Positions 18,293 through 27,587 are shown, numbered from the stretch's first letter. The stretch is DNA of 64,000 bases from Actinokineospora baliensis (GCF_016907695.1 NZ_JAFBCK010000001.1:310001-374000); one strand, 5' to 3'. Numbers and translations: made by a program. The notes: a model not told the origin generated them from the sequence alone.

Positions 18293-19438
18293 TCAGGGCG
18301 ACAGCCAGGTGAGGAGGCCGGGGGCTAGGCCTGCGATGAACAGCACTGCCATGGCTACTGCTACGGCGTAGTTCTCCAGGGGGGTTAGGTCGCGTTCTCC
18401 GCCTGCGGCTCGGCGGCGGGTGAAGAGGCCGAGGAAGCCGCGCATTACGGCGATTCCGGTGACCGACAACGCGATGACCACGGCGATCGCGATGGGGGTG
18501 GCGGTGGCGTGGGGTAGGTGGTGGGTCGCGGCGAAGCCTGCCAGTAGGGGGAAACCGGCCAGGGAGAGGCCGAAGGCGAGGTAGGCGACGGCCAGTTTGG
18601 GGGTGGTGGAGAAGTCGCCGCCTTCGGTGAGGGAGAGGGAGTCTCGGCGGGCGGCCAGGGCTGCGACGGTCATGGACAGGCCTGCGGTGGCCAGGGAAGC
18701 GACCAGCCAGGAGCCGCCCGCGATGACCAGGCCGTTGGTGGCGATGAGCAGGTACGCCAGGGTTCGGCGGCCGTCGGTGGCGGCGGCGGCGAAGAGGGCG
18801 GCGACCAAGGCGGTCACCGCACCCAGGGTCGTCAAGACCACTGTGGACGGTTCGAGGAGTACGACCGGGGCCGCTTGGTAGGCGACCACGACGCCCATGG
18901 GGGTGCGGTCGACGAAGCGGGGGAACCAAGCGTGCGCAGGGAAAGCGGCCATGCGGATGGCCACGCCTGCAGCCAGCGCGACGGTTCCGGCGGGACCCGG
19001 TAGCAGGGCGCCGACGATCAGCAGGGCCGCGGCGGGGAACTGGTAGCGCGCGAACAGGCGGTCGCCGGACCACACGAGCCAGGTGGCCAGGGCCAGCAGT
19101 AGTGCGTCGACGATGGTGTAGCGGAACGCTAGGAGTCCACATGCGACAGCGAGTAGCCGTGCGGCGAGAACCGGTGCGGCACCGTCGAGTGGGCTCATGG
19201 CGGCTACCAGCAGACCCGCGAGACTGATCACGAGGCAGCCCGCAGCTCCGGCTCCCGCGCTGACCTGCCCGGCCAGCGGAGCCTCCGGCAATGCCAAAGC
19301 AGCAGCCGACACCGCAACGGCGACCGATGCGACCCAGGTGGCGGTGCGACGAGCCTGGCGCGGATCAACGACCCGCCCGACAACAACCGACCCGACCAAC
19401 CACACCAGCACAACGGCCAATGGCCCCAGCGCGATCAT
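18293..19438 (-). CDS. proton-antiporter-like membrane subunit (NuoL/M/N superfamily), last gene of DAB-like operon
   Basis: 381 residues, almost wholly hydrophobic with about 11-12 membrane segments. The central part (FPAHAWFPRFVDRTPMG, then a run ending RRTLAYLLIATNG) matches the pattern of complex-I antiporter subunits, where the corresponding motif is HAWLPD and a lysine/aspartate-rich helix follows. It is shorter than usual NuoM/N (about 480). The ATG overlaps the stop of the preceding dabB-like gene by four bases (ATGA). I infer it is an extra channel or scaffold subunit of the same pump. A longer open frame upstream is only the shadow of dabB. Confidence 0.75.
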   Translation of the reverse strand: MIALGPLAVVLVWLVGSVVVGRVVDPRQARRTATWVASVAVAVSAAALALPEAPLAGQVSAGAGAAGCLVISLAGLLVAAMSPLDGAAPVLAARLLAVACGLLAFRYTIVDALLLALATWLVWSGDRLFARYQFPAAALLIVGALLPGPAGTVALAAGVAIRMAAFPAHAWFPRFVDRTPMGVVVAYQAAPVVLLEPSTVVLTTLGAVTALVAALFAAAATDGRRTLAYLLIATNGLVIAGGSWLVASLATAGLSMTVAALAARRDSLSLTEGGDFSTTPKLAVAYLAFGLSLAGFPLLAGFAATHHLPHATATPIAIAVVIALSVTGIAVMRGFLGLFTRRRAAGGERDLTPLENYAVAVAMAVLFIAGLAPGLLTWLSP

Positions 19439-20637
19439 CGGGTCACCGCCTGGCGGTCGGCCCAGCGTTGTTCGGCTTGGGCGGCTCGGTTGACTGTGCG
19501 AACCAGGCCGCCGATCAGGCGGTCTACCAGCAGGGCGTCGACGTAGCCTCGTTCTAGGGCGAATCGGTAGAGCCAGCTTCGGAGCGCGGCTGGTAGGAGC
19601 CTGTCGAAGTGCCTGCCGGTTGTGGGGATCGGGCCGCCAAGAGACTGTTCTAGGTGGTGGTGGTCGTGCAGCAGGCTTGGGGAGCGCAGGATCTGGCCGC
19701 TGCGCAGGAGGGCGTGGGCGATGAGGTGGACGAGGGCCAGGACGTCCCAACCCAGGCCTACTTCTACCAGGACCACGGCGATCTGGGTCATTGAGGCGTA
19801 GGCGAGGCTGCTCTTGATGTCGGTCTGCGCCCGGCCGACCAGGGTCGCGTACAGGGCCGTCACCGCGCCGATGGCGATCACGGCTGGGCCGTCGATCCCG
19901 TTGCGCAGCAACAGGTATGGGCCGAGGCTGACAGAGATCGCTCCGTAGCAGATCGCGCTCGACGGGGTCGGGCCCTCCATCGCGCGGGGGAGCCAGCCGC
20001 CCAGTGGGAACTGCGCCGATTTGCCGACGACCGCCCACACCAGCAGTAGTGCGACCGCCGTTCGGCTGCCACCGTGGTGTTCGACGACCGCCGCGCCGAT
20101 GAGGCCGATGTCGCTGACGCGGTAGGTGATGAACGCGCGGAGACTGCCCGCGACCGGGCCGGGGCGGTGGTGGAAGAAGGCGATCAGCAGCGCGGACGCC
20201 AGCCCGGCCAGTTCCCAGCCGACGACCAGCAAGTCCAGGGTCGCCGCCAGGACCACGATCTGCACGGCCGCCACGAACAGCGCCAGCAGCAGGTAGAACC
20301 GCCGGTACCCGGGGTCGCGGTGCAGGTAGCGCTGCGAGAACGCCCCGATCAGGCAGCCGAGCAGCCCCACCAGGACGACCATCGGCACCGACAGCCAGTC
20401 CGCCGTCAGCCGCAGCGGGAACCCGGCGAACCAGGCACCCAGCGCCACCGACCCCGGACCGTCCACAAGGCACACAACGGCGAGCCCGGCGCCCGCGAGC
20501 CCCGATACCACCGAGGCCCCGATCACGAGGCCGGACACGACGCCCTCAGTCCACACGCGACCGAACCACAGGGCGACGGCCAGCGCGAGGAACGCCGCCA
20601 GCGGAACTCCGACCGCGGCGACGAGGAGCGCGTTCAC
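19435..20637 (-). CDS. dabB: DabB-like proton-conducting subunit (NuoL-type)
   Basis: 400 residues with about 10 membrane spans. It carries the antiporter signature around FPLGGWLPRAMEGPTPSSA and the downstream QTDIKSSLAYASMTQIA, both diagnostic of NuoL/MrpA-type proton channels. In DAB systems this subunit passes protons to drive the DabA site. The GTG start overlaps the dabA stop by four bases (GTGA). Typical DabB proteins are about 500-560 residues, so this one is short, and the fourth gene may supply the missing helices. Confidence 0.85.
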   Translation of the reverse strand: MNALLVAAVGVPLAAFLALAVALWFGRVWTEGVVSGLVIGASVVSGLAGAGLAVVCLVDGPGSVALGAWFAGFPLRLTADWLSVPMVVLVGLLGCLIGAFSQRYLHRDPGYRRFYLLLALFVAAVQIVVLAATLDLLVVGWELAGLASALLIAFFHHRPGPVAGSLRAFITYRVSDIGLIGAAVVEHHGGSRTAVALLLVWAVVGKSAQFPLGGWLPRAMEGPTPSSAICYGAISVSLGPYLLLRNGIDGPAVIAIGAVTALYATLVGRAQTDIKSSLAYASMTQIAVVLVEVGLGWDVLALVHLIAHALLRSGQILRSPSLLHDHHHLEQSLGGPIPTTGRHFDRLLPAALRSWLYRFALERGYVDALLVDRLIGGLVRTVNRAAQAEQRWADRQAVTR

Positions 20638-23345
20638 CTCACTTCCTGTACGGCGGCGAGCACCGGAACCGGCAGCTCGACCCCGGCCAGCACGTGCGCG
20701 CACCCCAGGTGATCCCGGCGACCGCTGTACACCTCGGCCGACCGCGACACCACGGGGAACTCCAGGGCCTCGGGCTCGTGCGGCTGGAAAGCGCCGTCCT
20801 GGAACAGGAACATCGCCTCGTCCTCGGGGACCCACGCCACGAGCTGGATCCAGCCGTTGCCGACCAACCGCGCCAGCCCCGCGTGCGCCGACAGGATCGC
20901 CGACAACCGCTCGGGAGTGGCCTCGACGACCAGCAGCAACCGGACCGGTTCGTGGATCTCGACCATCTGCCAGGGCAAACCGGTCCGCAGGTCGGACGCG
21001 TGCCCGTCCATCACGCCCAACAGTCCCGTGATGTTGTGCGGGAGTTTGGTGCCGCAGCCGTAGCGCGCCGGGTCGATGTAGCTGAAGTAGTACTCCAGGT
21101 TGATCCCCGCGCACACCGGTCCGACCGCGAGCAGCAGGGAAGTCAGCAAGGCGTCGTCGGTGTCGGAGGCCGGGTCGTAGGACACCAGGAACGCGCGGCG
21201 GTCCAGGTAGAGGCCACGGGTCAACGAGCGTCGACCAACCACGCAGACCGCGTTGGTGGCGTGCCCGTACTCCGGTCTCGGCTGGCCGAGGTCGACCGCG
21301 TGCGTCTGGGCGTGGGCGAGCGCGTCGTCGAGGGCCAGGTCGTGCGGGGCGGTCTCGAACCGGCGGCAGCGTTCGTGCGCGGCGAGCACACAAGCGCGAG
21401 CCAGGGCGTCCTTGGCCCGGTCGAGCGCGGCGATCGAGCGCGCGGGCACGAGGTCCTCGTCGAAGTAGGTCATCGTGTCGTCGCAGGTGTTGTGGTACGA
21501 GCCGACGAACCAGATGTCGTCCGGGAGGCCGAGGGCCGCGCGGACGAGCGGGTTGTTGGCCATCGCTGCGAACGCGCGGGCGTTGGGGCCACCGCGGCCG
21601 CCGCCGGTCGCGCCGCAGTCGTGCGCGGACTCGTGCGGGTTGTTCATGCTCGACGACCCGTGGCCGACCAGCAGGACGATAGGTGCGGGCGCGGCCAGCA
21701 CGCCGGTGGTCCGCAGGACGGTCCCGACGATGCCGACCATCTCCTCGACGGTGTACCCGATGTCGAGGCGGGTCTTCGGGTAGCGCCCGTCCAGCCGGTG
21801 CGACCAGTTCTGCGCCTGGCGCGGGAACAGGCAGCGCCCGATCAGCGACGCCAGGCTCACAGCGCCGAGCCCGAGGCTGAACAGCCCGCCCCGCGCCAGC
21901 GTGCGGCTACCGACGCCCACGTGGTGGCTCCACCCGGCCCTGGCCTTGCGCAGCACGGCGCGGCCAGGGGTGATCGGCCGTTCCACCACGTCGTGGGTCG
22001 GCGTCACCACAACAGGACACAGTGGACGGGAGCGGACGTCGTGCACGCCCCGGTAGTTCATCGCGACACCGAAGAAGCCTGCGAATCCGAAGGTCTGCGC
22101 GGCGGGCGTGTTCTCCTCCAGGTGCCTGCGCAGCGACTCCTCGCGCTCGTCGATGCAGAATACCGCTTGGAAATCCACCGGCACGGAGTCCGAAGTGGAC
22201 ATCCTCTGATGGGCGGCCAGCCCGTCCAACACGCCGACCCGGTGACGCCGCTCGTAGGCGGCGTGCAGCAGCTTGCGCCGCTGGAGCCCGTCGCAATCCC
22301 CGACCAGGGCGATCCACGCGGCCGGGTCCGGGCTCGGGTCGACCCCCATGACCTGCGCGAGGACGAACGCCTCGTAGGCCAGTTCGACGTCTGGTCGAGC
22401 GGTGACCTCGACAACCACACCGTGCACCGGGCTCTGCGCGCGGGCGTGCCGCGCCGCGAACAGGTCCAGAGTGAGCTGCACGGCCAGGTAGTCGACCAGC
22501 CGGGCCGGTGGTGCCGACACCGGCGCGCGGTCCGGCCGCACCTCGAACTGCCGCATCATCCCAGCCCAGCCGGGCAACGAAAGCAGGGTCGCGAGGATCG
22601 CCTCACCCCACGCGGCCTCCGGCACGTCCATCTCGGTCAACGCCCACGCCACCGCGCGATCGGCGTCCCAGGTGGACTGACCACGCAACACCGCGCCCAA
22701 GCCCCGCAGGAACCTGTCCGGCGGTCCGCCCGCCTTCGAGTAGAGCTTCCGGAAAGCGGCGAGGAACCCGGAATCGCGGTCGGGCATCGGCCAGTAGGCC
22801 ACGCCTTGGTCGAGGAATGCCCCGGCGAGTCGGATCAATACCGGGTGCACCAACGAGTCCGTGTCGATCCCGGTCTCCGCGAGCACCCGATCCCGCGGAC
22901 GGGGAGTCGCCGCGACCGTCGGGACCACCTTCGGCGCGGCCGCCAGCAGTCCGGCCCAGGTCGGCCCGAGATCCCCGGCCTCGGACAACACCCATCGCAG
23001 CGCGGGTCCGCGCGGCACGTCGAGAAGGTGCCGCAACCGGTGGACGTGGAACTCGCGCCGGGTCGGCCCACCCACGACAACGGGAACCCCGTCGTCGGCG
23101 ACTTCAGCGGCCACAACGGCCACCAGGTCCGCCTCGGTGATCCGCTCCCGCACGACGTGGTCGTGCAGCTCCTCCTCCGTCGGGAACGGCTGGGCGCCGA
23201 AGAGTTCGCCCGCGCGCACGACCGCGTCGTGGAAGGGGAGTTCCTCGAAGGCGTGCAACGTGTTGTGGTGCACGAACGTCTGGAGTGGACCTTGCTCGGG
23301 CAGCAGACCCGCGGCCCGGTCGACGAGGTCACCGATCGGGGTCAT
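20634..23345 (-). CDS. dabA: DabA-like inorganic carbon transporter subunit (UPF0753/DUF2309)
   Basis: 903 residues. The family fold resembles a beta-carbonic anhydrase. All zinc-site positions expected from characterised DabA are present: CIDER (Cys397, Asp399) and GHGSSSMNNP with His562, then Cys577 in DCGATGG. In DAB pumps, DabA hydrates CO2 to bicarbonate in the cytosol using the proton flow through DabB. The ATG overlaps the sulP stop by four bases. A longer upstream frame running to 24848 is a shadow of sulP and was rejected. Confidence 0.92.
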   Translation of the reverse strand: MTPIGDLVDRAAGLLPEQGPLQTFVHHNTLHAFEELPFHDAVVRAGELFGAQPFPTEEELHDHVVRERITEADLVAVVAAEVADDGVPVVVGGPTRREFHVHRLRHLLDVPRGPALRWVLSEAGDLGPTWAGLLAAAPKVVPTVAATPRPRDRVLAETGIDTDSLVHPVLIRLAGAFLDQGVAYWPMPDRDSGFLAAFRKLYSKAGGPPDRFLRGLGAVLRGQSTWDADRAVAWALTEMDVPEAAWGEAILATLLSLPGWAGMMRQFEVRPDRAPVSAPPARLVDYLAVQLTLDLFAARHARAQSPVHGVVVEVTARPDVELAYEAFVLAQVMGVDPSPDPAAWIALVGDCDGLQRRKLLHAAYERRHRVGVLDGLAAHQRMSTSDSVPVDFQAVFCIDEREESLRRHLEENTPAAQTFGFAGFFGVAMNYRGVHDVRSRPLCPVVVTPTHDVVERPITPGRAVLRKARAGWSHHVGVGSRTLARGGLFSLGLGAVSLASLIGRCLFPRQAQNWSHRLDGRYPKTRLDIGYTVEEMVGIVGTVLRTTGVLAAPAPIVLLVGHGSSSMNNPHESAHDCGATGGGRGGPNARAFAAMANNPLVRAALGLPDDIWFVGSYHNTCDDTMTYFDEDLVPARSIAALDRAKDALARACVLAAHERCRRFETAPHDLALDDALAHAQTHAVDLGQPRPEYGHATNAVCVVGRRSLTRGLYLDRRAFLVSYDPASDTDDALLTSLLLAVGPVCAGINLEYYFSYIDPARYGCGTKLPHNITGLLGVMDGHASDLRTGLPWQMVEIHEPVRLLLVVEATPERLSAILSAHAGLARLVGNGWIQLVAWVPEDEAMFLFQDGAFQPHEPEALEFPVVSRSAEVYSGRRDHLGCAHVLAGVELPVPVLAAVQEVR

Positions 23346-24961
23346 GACCGCCGCCTGCGGCGCAGCGACTGCGGGTGCGCGGACACCGGTTCCAGCCCGT
23401 CGAGCCCCTCGACCCGCAGCGTGGCGCCCGGCAGTTCCTTGGCCAGCTGGTCGAGCCTGCTCAGGAAGGTGTGGTCGACCACGGCCACCCCCCGCACGTC
23501 CACGACGATCTCGCTCGCGCCCTGGCCCTCGCGGACGATGGCGCGGCGCAACGGGAGCAGCGCCGGGAACACCGCGGCACCGGGAACCGCGACCCGCAGC
23601 ACGTCGCCGTCGCGGGTGACCTGGGGCCTGGGCCGCAGGAACGCGGGCAGCGGGACGCCGCGCACCACGTGCAGCACGATCTTGAGGGCCAGCCCGGAGG
23701 CGACGCCGATGAGCAGGTCGGTGGCGAGGGTGACCACCAGGGTGGTCAGGAACAGCAGCAGCTGGTCCCACCCGATCTTGCCGACGTGCGCCACCTCGCG
23801 CGGGTTGGCCAGCCGGAACCCGGTGTAGACCAGCATGGCGGCCAGCGCGGCCAGCGGGATGGTCTGCACCAGGTTGGGGATCAGCGCGACGAACAGCAGC
23901 AGGATCGCCCCGTGGCAGACGTTGGACCAGCGGGTCTTGGCCCCCGCGTCCAGGTTCGCCCTGCTGCGCACGATCTCGGAGATCATCGGCAGGCCGCCGA
24001 TGAGCGAGGCGGTGAGGTTGCCCGCGCCGATGGCGAACAGGTCCCGGTTGAGGTCCGACGGGCGCTTGGTCGGGTCCATCGAGTCGACCGCGAGCACGGT
24101 GAGGGTGGACTCGATGGTGCCGATGAGCGCGAACATCGCCACGTACTGCAGCGAGGTGCCGCTGAAGACCTGGGAAAAGTCCGGGAAGGTCACCGCGTCG
24201 AGCACCGAACCGGGCAGCCGCACCAGGAACTCGGGGCCGAGGTGGTGGGTGGCGTCGGCGAAGCGGTAGTCGTGCGGGCTCGACAGGTGCAGCCACAGGC
24301 CGATCGGGATGGCCACCGCGAGCACGACCAGCGGCGCGGGCACGACCTTGCTCCACGCGGCGCGGATGAGCGGCAGCCCGAACAGGATCAGCAGGGCGAC
24401 CACGCCGATCAGCACGATGAGCGGGTTGGCGTTGGCGATGCTGTGCGGGATCTCGGCGAGCAGCCCGAGCGGGGTCTCGGCCGTGGGCTTCACGCCGAGC
24501 ACCACGTGCGCCTGCTTGGCGATGATGATGACGCCGATGGCGGCGAGCATGCCGTGCACCACCGAGGGCGACATCGCGACGCCGATCCCGGCGGCGCGGA
24601 CCGCGGCGAACAGGATCTGGATCAGCGCGGCGACCACCCCGACCGCCAGTGCCCTGCGGTAGCCCGCGACCGCGTCGCCCTGGCCCAGGTCGTGCACGGC
24701 GCCGACGGCGATGACGATGAGGCCCGCCGCGGGGCCCTTGATGGTCAGCGGGGCGCCGCCGAGCAGGCCGCCGAGTATCCCGCCGACGATCGCGGTGAGC
24801 ACACCGGCGATGGGTGGGAAACCGCTGGCCAGGGCGATGCCCAAGCACAGCGGGAGCGCGATGAGCGAGACCAGGAAACCGGACTTGACATCACCTAGCG
24901 GAAAGCGGCGTCTGGCCTGGTCCGTGCTGCCGGAAACCGGCGCGGTGGATTGTTCGGACAT
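23342..24961 (-). CDS. SulP-family anion (probably bicarbonate) transporter with STAS domain
   Basis: 539 residues. About 11-14 membrane helices with SulP features (LPLCLGIALASGFPPIAG near the start, GAPLTIKGPAAG, and GTIESTLTVLAVDSMDPTK, which is the SulP motif where a bicarbonate/anion site forms), followed by a C-terminal STAS domain (about 450-530). The start ATG is preceded by GAGGAATTCACG. Coupling by ATGA overlap to dabA argues that the substrate is bicarbonate rather than sulfate. This is inference; SulP substrate cannot be fixed from sequence. Confidence 0.88.
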   Translation of the reverse strand: MSEQSTAPVSGSTDQARRRFPLGDVKSGFLVSLIALPLCLGIALASGFPPIAGVLTAIVGGILGGLLGGAPLTIKGPAAGLIVIAVGAVHDLGQGDAVAGYRRALAVGVVAALIQILFAAVRAAGIGVAMSPSVVHGMLAAIGVIIIAKQAHVVLGVKPTAETPLGLLAEIPHSIANANPLIVLIGVVALLILFGLPLIRAAWSKVVPAPLVVLAVAIPIGLWLHLSSPHDYRFADATHHLGPEFLVRLPGSVLDAVTFPDFSQVFSGTSLQYVAMFALIGTIESTLTVLAVDSMDPTKRPSDLNRDLFAIGAGNLTASLIGGLPMISEIVRSRANLDAGAKTRWSNVCHGAILLLFVALIPNLVQTIPLAALAAMLVYTGFRLANPREVAHVGKIGWDQLLLFLTTLVVTLATDLLIGVASGLALKIVLHVVRGVPLPAFLRPRPQVTRDGDVLRVAVPGAAVFPALLPLRRAIVREGQGASEIVVDVRGVAVVDHTFLSRLDQLAKELPGATLRVEGLDGLEPVSAHPQSLRRRRRS

Positions 24962-24999
24962 CGTGAATTCCTCGATTTTCGGGCGCGAGAGGACCGCCT

Positions 25000-25024
25000 G
25001 CGTTGAATTCACAACGCGGCGTTG
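25000..25024. promoter_or_regulatory. three copies of a GCGTTG half-site before sulP
   Basis: GCGTTG at 25000-25005, its inverse CAACGC at 25012-25017, and GCGTTG again at 25019-25024. They lie in the 74-base gap between the small secreted-protein gene and sulP. The arrangement could be an operator or an internal hairpin. Confidence 0.4.
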
Positions 25025-25035
25025 GGGTGTGTTGG

Positions 25036-25347
25036 TCAGCGCCCGCGCGGAGGTCCGCGCGCGAGGAGTCGAGCGGTGGCCGGTTCGCCGGAGGGCACCG
25101 GCAGGCCGGGGCCCCACGCCGCGGCGACGGCGGCAGGTGGGTGCGCTCCGGTGCCGGGGGTGGCGTCGTCGGCCAGGTCGTGGTGATGCTCGACGGCCGA
25201 GAAGACCAGGCCGCGCACCAGGGATTCCTGGTCGGCGCGGACGTGCTCGGCCGGGGTCGAGCGGTGCGGCAGCGCGCAGACCGGGCTGGCGCCGATGCCG
25301 ACGACGGCACCGAGGAGGGCGGCCAGGACGAGCGGGAAGACGCGCAC
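25036..25347 (-). CDS. small secreted protein, first gene of DAB-like operon
   Basis: 103 residues from a GTG with a strong GGGGGAGGG binding site seven bases upstream. The first ~25 residues are a signal peptide (RVFPLVLAALLGAVVGIGASPVCA, cut probably after Ala). The mature part is short, Pro/Ala-rich, with HHH at about residues 54-56. I do not recognise the family. Position and strand place it at the head of the sulP-dabA-dabB transcript. Confidence 0.6.
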   Translation of the reverse strand: MRVFPLVLAALLGAVVGIGASPVCALPHRSTPAEHVRADQESLVRGLVFSAVEHHHDLADDATPGTGAHPPAAVAAAWGPGLPVPSGEPATARLLARGPPRGR

Positions 25348-25417
25348 CGTGCACCCTCCCCCTCGTGGAAATCGAGCCCTTCCGTTACCGGATAAAGGGT
25401 TCGATGTTTCACAGAAT

Positions 25418-25475
25418 GGCCTGTCCGTGGCGACAGGCCTTATCGATCATCCCGACCGCCGGGAAGCATCGTCAA
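25418..25475 (-). promoter_or_regulatory. probable promoter and hairpin of the DAB-like operon
   Basis: On the minus strand TTGACG (25475-25470) is followed after 18 bases by GATGAT, a plausible -35/-10 pair. Just downstream is the inverted repeat GGCCTGTC / GACAGGCC (25418-25425 and 25432-25439), which would overlap the first transcribed bases. Confidence 0.4.
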
Positions 25476-25556
25476 GGGTGGAGTATTCGCGTTTAAACAC
25501 GCTGTGACATACGAGTTGGGCATAGCGGGTGACTATGTCCCTTTTGCGGAAATGCG

Positions 25557-25588
25557 GTGGCCCCCGGCGCTGGTTGGCCGGGGGCCAC
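25557..25588 (-). terminator. terminator after aldo/keto reductase 1
   Basis: GTGGCCCCCGGC / GCCGGGGGCCAC, 12 perfect pairs with an 8-base loop, seven bases after the stop of the reductase. Confidence 0.8.
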
Positions 25589-25594
25589 CGGTCG

Positions 25595-26587
25595 CTACCA
25601 GGCGTAAGCCTCGGGGGCGGGCTTGTCGCCGTTGGGTCCAGGTGGTGGGAACAGCTCGTCGAGCGCGGCCAGGGTCTCGGCGCTCAACTCGATCTCCAAC
25701 GCGCGCAGCGAGCCGTCGAGCTGGTCGGCGGTTCGAGGTCCGATGATCGGACCGGTCACCCCTTCGCGGGAGAGCAGCCAGGCCAACCCGAGGTGCGCCG
25801 GGTCTTCACCCAGGTCCGCGGCGAGCTTCTCGTACGCCTCGATGGTGTCCTGGTTCTGCTTGAGCGCGTCACCCGAGCGCCCGGACAGGCCGCGGGAGGC
25901 GCCGCCCTCGCGCTGCTTGCGCAGGATGCCGCCGAGCAGACCGCCGTGCAGCGGCGACCACGGGATCACGCCGAGGCCGTAGTGCTTGGCGGCGGGCAGC
26001 ACCTCGAGCTCGATCCAGCGGGTGAGCAGGTTGTAGATCGACTGCTCGCTGACCAGCCCGAGGAAGTGCCGGTCCTTGGCCGCTTCCTGGGCCTGGGCCA
26101 GGTGCCACCCGGCGAAGTTCGAGGAGCCGAAGTAGAGCACCTTGCCCTGCTGGCGCAGGACGCTGAACGCCTCCCAGATCTCCTCCCACGGCGTGCGCCG
26201 GTCGACGTGGTGCATCTGGTAGAGGTCGATGTAGTCGGTGCCGAGCCGCTTGAGCGAGGCGTCCGCGGCGCGGCGGATGTTGAGCGCCGACAGGAACGTC
26301 TCGTTGGGCCAGTCACCCATGCTGCCGTACAACTTGGTGGCCAGCACAGTCTTCTCGCGGCGCCCGCCGCCGGTGGCGAACCACCGGCCGATGATCTGCT
26401 CGGTGATCCCCTCCCCCTTCTGCCACCCGTAGACGTTGGCGGTGTCGAAGAAGTTGATGCCGTGCTCGTGCGCCCTGTCCATGATCGAGTGGCTGTCGGC
26501 CTCGGTGGTCTCCGGGCCGAAGTTCATCGTGCCCAGCACCAGCCGGGACACCGACAGGCCGCTGCGGCCTAGCTGCGTGTACTCCAT
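25595..26587 (-). CDS. aldo/keto reductase (copy 1)
   Basis: 330 residues, an NADPH-dependent (alpha/beta)8-barrel reductase of the voltage-gated potassium channel beta/YajO type. The catalytic tetrad is visible: Asp in FFDTANVYG (Asp49-Tyr54), Lys in LATKLYG and His in DLYQMHHVD. The C-terminal GVTGPIIGPRTADQL holds the cofactor phosphate. It is a close copy of the next gene, sharing most of its sequence and the same ending, PNGDKPAPEAY. The substrate is unknown. A 19-base gap separates it from copy 2, so both are probably on one transcript. Confidence 0.93.
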   Translation of the reverse strand: MEYTQLGRSGLSVSRLVLGTMNFGPETTEADSHSIMDRAHEHGINFFDTANVYGWQKGEGITEQIIGRWFATGGGRREKTVLATKLYGSMGDWPNETFLSALNIRRAADASLKRLGTDYIDLYQMHHVDRRTPWEEIWEAFSVLRQQGKVLYFGSSNFAGWHLAQAQEAAKDRHFLGLVSEQSIYNLLTRWIELEVLPAAKHYGLGVIPWSPLHGGLLGGILRKQREGGASRGLSGRSGDALKQNQDTIEAYEKLAADLGEDPAHLGLAWLLSREGVTGPIIGPRTADQLDGSLRALEIELSAETLAALDELFPPPGPNGDKPAPEAYAW

Positions 26588-26606
26588 GTTTCCCAACCTA
26601 GTTCCG

Positions 26607-27587
26607 TTACCAGCTGTACGCCTCGGGCGCGGGCTTGTCCCCGTTGGGCCCGGGCGGGGGGAAGATCGTGTCCAACTCGGCGAGCAGGTCGCCGTCGAGG
26701 TCGACGTCGAACGCGCGCAGTGAGCCTGCCAACTGCTCGGCCGTGCGCGGCCCGATGATCGGCCCGGTGACCCCCTCGCGGGAGAGCAGCCACGCGAGCG
26801 CGAGGTCGGCCGGGTTGAGCCCGCGCCGCTCGCACAGCGCCTCGTACGCCTCGACCTGGGGACGGTGCCGCCGCAACAACTCCGGCCCCGCCCACGCGTC
26901 GTGCCTGGCCGACTCACCCCTGCTGATCTTGGCGAGCACCCCGCCCAGGATCCCGCTGCTCAGCGGCGACCACGGGATGACCCCGATGCCGTAGTGCTTC
27001 GCGGCGGGCAGGACGTCCAGCTCGATGAACCGGTTGGCGAGGTTGTAGAGGGACTGCTCGGCGACAAGCCCGAGGAAGTGGCGGCTCTTGGCCGCCTCCT
27101 GCGCCTGGGCCAGGTGCCACCCGGCGAAGTTGGACGAGCCGAAGTAGAGGACTTTCCCTTGCTGCCTCAAGACTTCGAACCCCTCCCAGATCTCCTCCCA
27201 TGGCGTTTGCCGGTCGACGTGGTGCATCTGGTAGAGGTCGATGTGGTCGGTGCCGAGCCGCCTGAGCGAAGCCTCGGCAGCGTGGCGGACGTTGAGCGCG
27301 GACAACCGGCCCTCGTTCGGCCAGTCCCCCGTGCTGCCGTACAACTTGGTGGCCAACACGGTCTTCTCCCGCCGACCGCCCTTGGCCAACCACCGCCCGA
27401 TGATCTCCTCGGTCAGCCCGTCGCCGCCGTAGGTGTTGGCCGTGTCGAAGAAGTTGATGCCGTGCCCGTGCGCGGCGTCCATGAGCGCGTGGCTGTCGGC
27501 CTCGGTGGTGTGCGGGCCGAAGTTCATCGTGCCCAGCACCAGCCGGGACACCGACAGACCGGTTCGCCCGAGGGTGGTGTACTCCAT
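26607..27587 (-). CDS. aldo/keto reductase (copy 2)
   Basis: 326 residues, transcribed ahead of copy 1. Same tetrad (FFDTANTYG, LATKLYG, MHHVD) and the same cofactor motif GPIIGPRTAEQL. The two differ by a few short indels (for example near residue 56 and 235) and in the region that shapes the substrate pocket. The start ATG is preceded by GGTTGGGTGGC, almost the same leader as copy 1, so the duplication included the upstream bases. It diverges from the second NACHT gene across 94 bases. Confidence 0.93.
   Translation of the reverse strand: MEYTTLGRTGLSVSRLVLGTMNFGPHTTEADSHALMDAAHGHGINFFDTANTYGGDGLTEEIIGRWLAKGGRREKTVLATKLYGSTGDWPNEGRLSALNVRHAAEASLRRLGTDHIDLYQMHHVDRQTPWEEIWEGFEVLRQQGKVLYFGSSNFAGWHLAQAQEAAKSRHFLGLVAEQSLYNLANRFIELDVLPAAKHYGIGVIPWSPLSSGILGGVLAKISRGESARHDAWAGPELLRRHRPQVEAYEALCERRGLNPADLALAWLLSREGVTGPIIGPRTAEQLAGSLRAFDVDLDGDLLAELDTIFPPPGPNGDKPAPEAYSW

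Noticed and set aside
18293..20473. 726-residue version of the last antiporter-like gene
   Set aside because: The first half overlaps dabB in another frame and is not membrane-like; the ATG at 19438 gives the ATGA overlap.
20634..24848. DabA extended to 1404 residues
   Set aside because: The extra 500 residues lie antiphase over sulP and are Arg/Gly/Pro-rich noise; the ATG at 23345 overlaps the sulP stop as expected for coupling.
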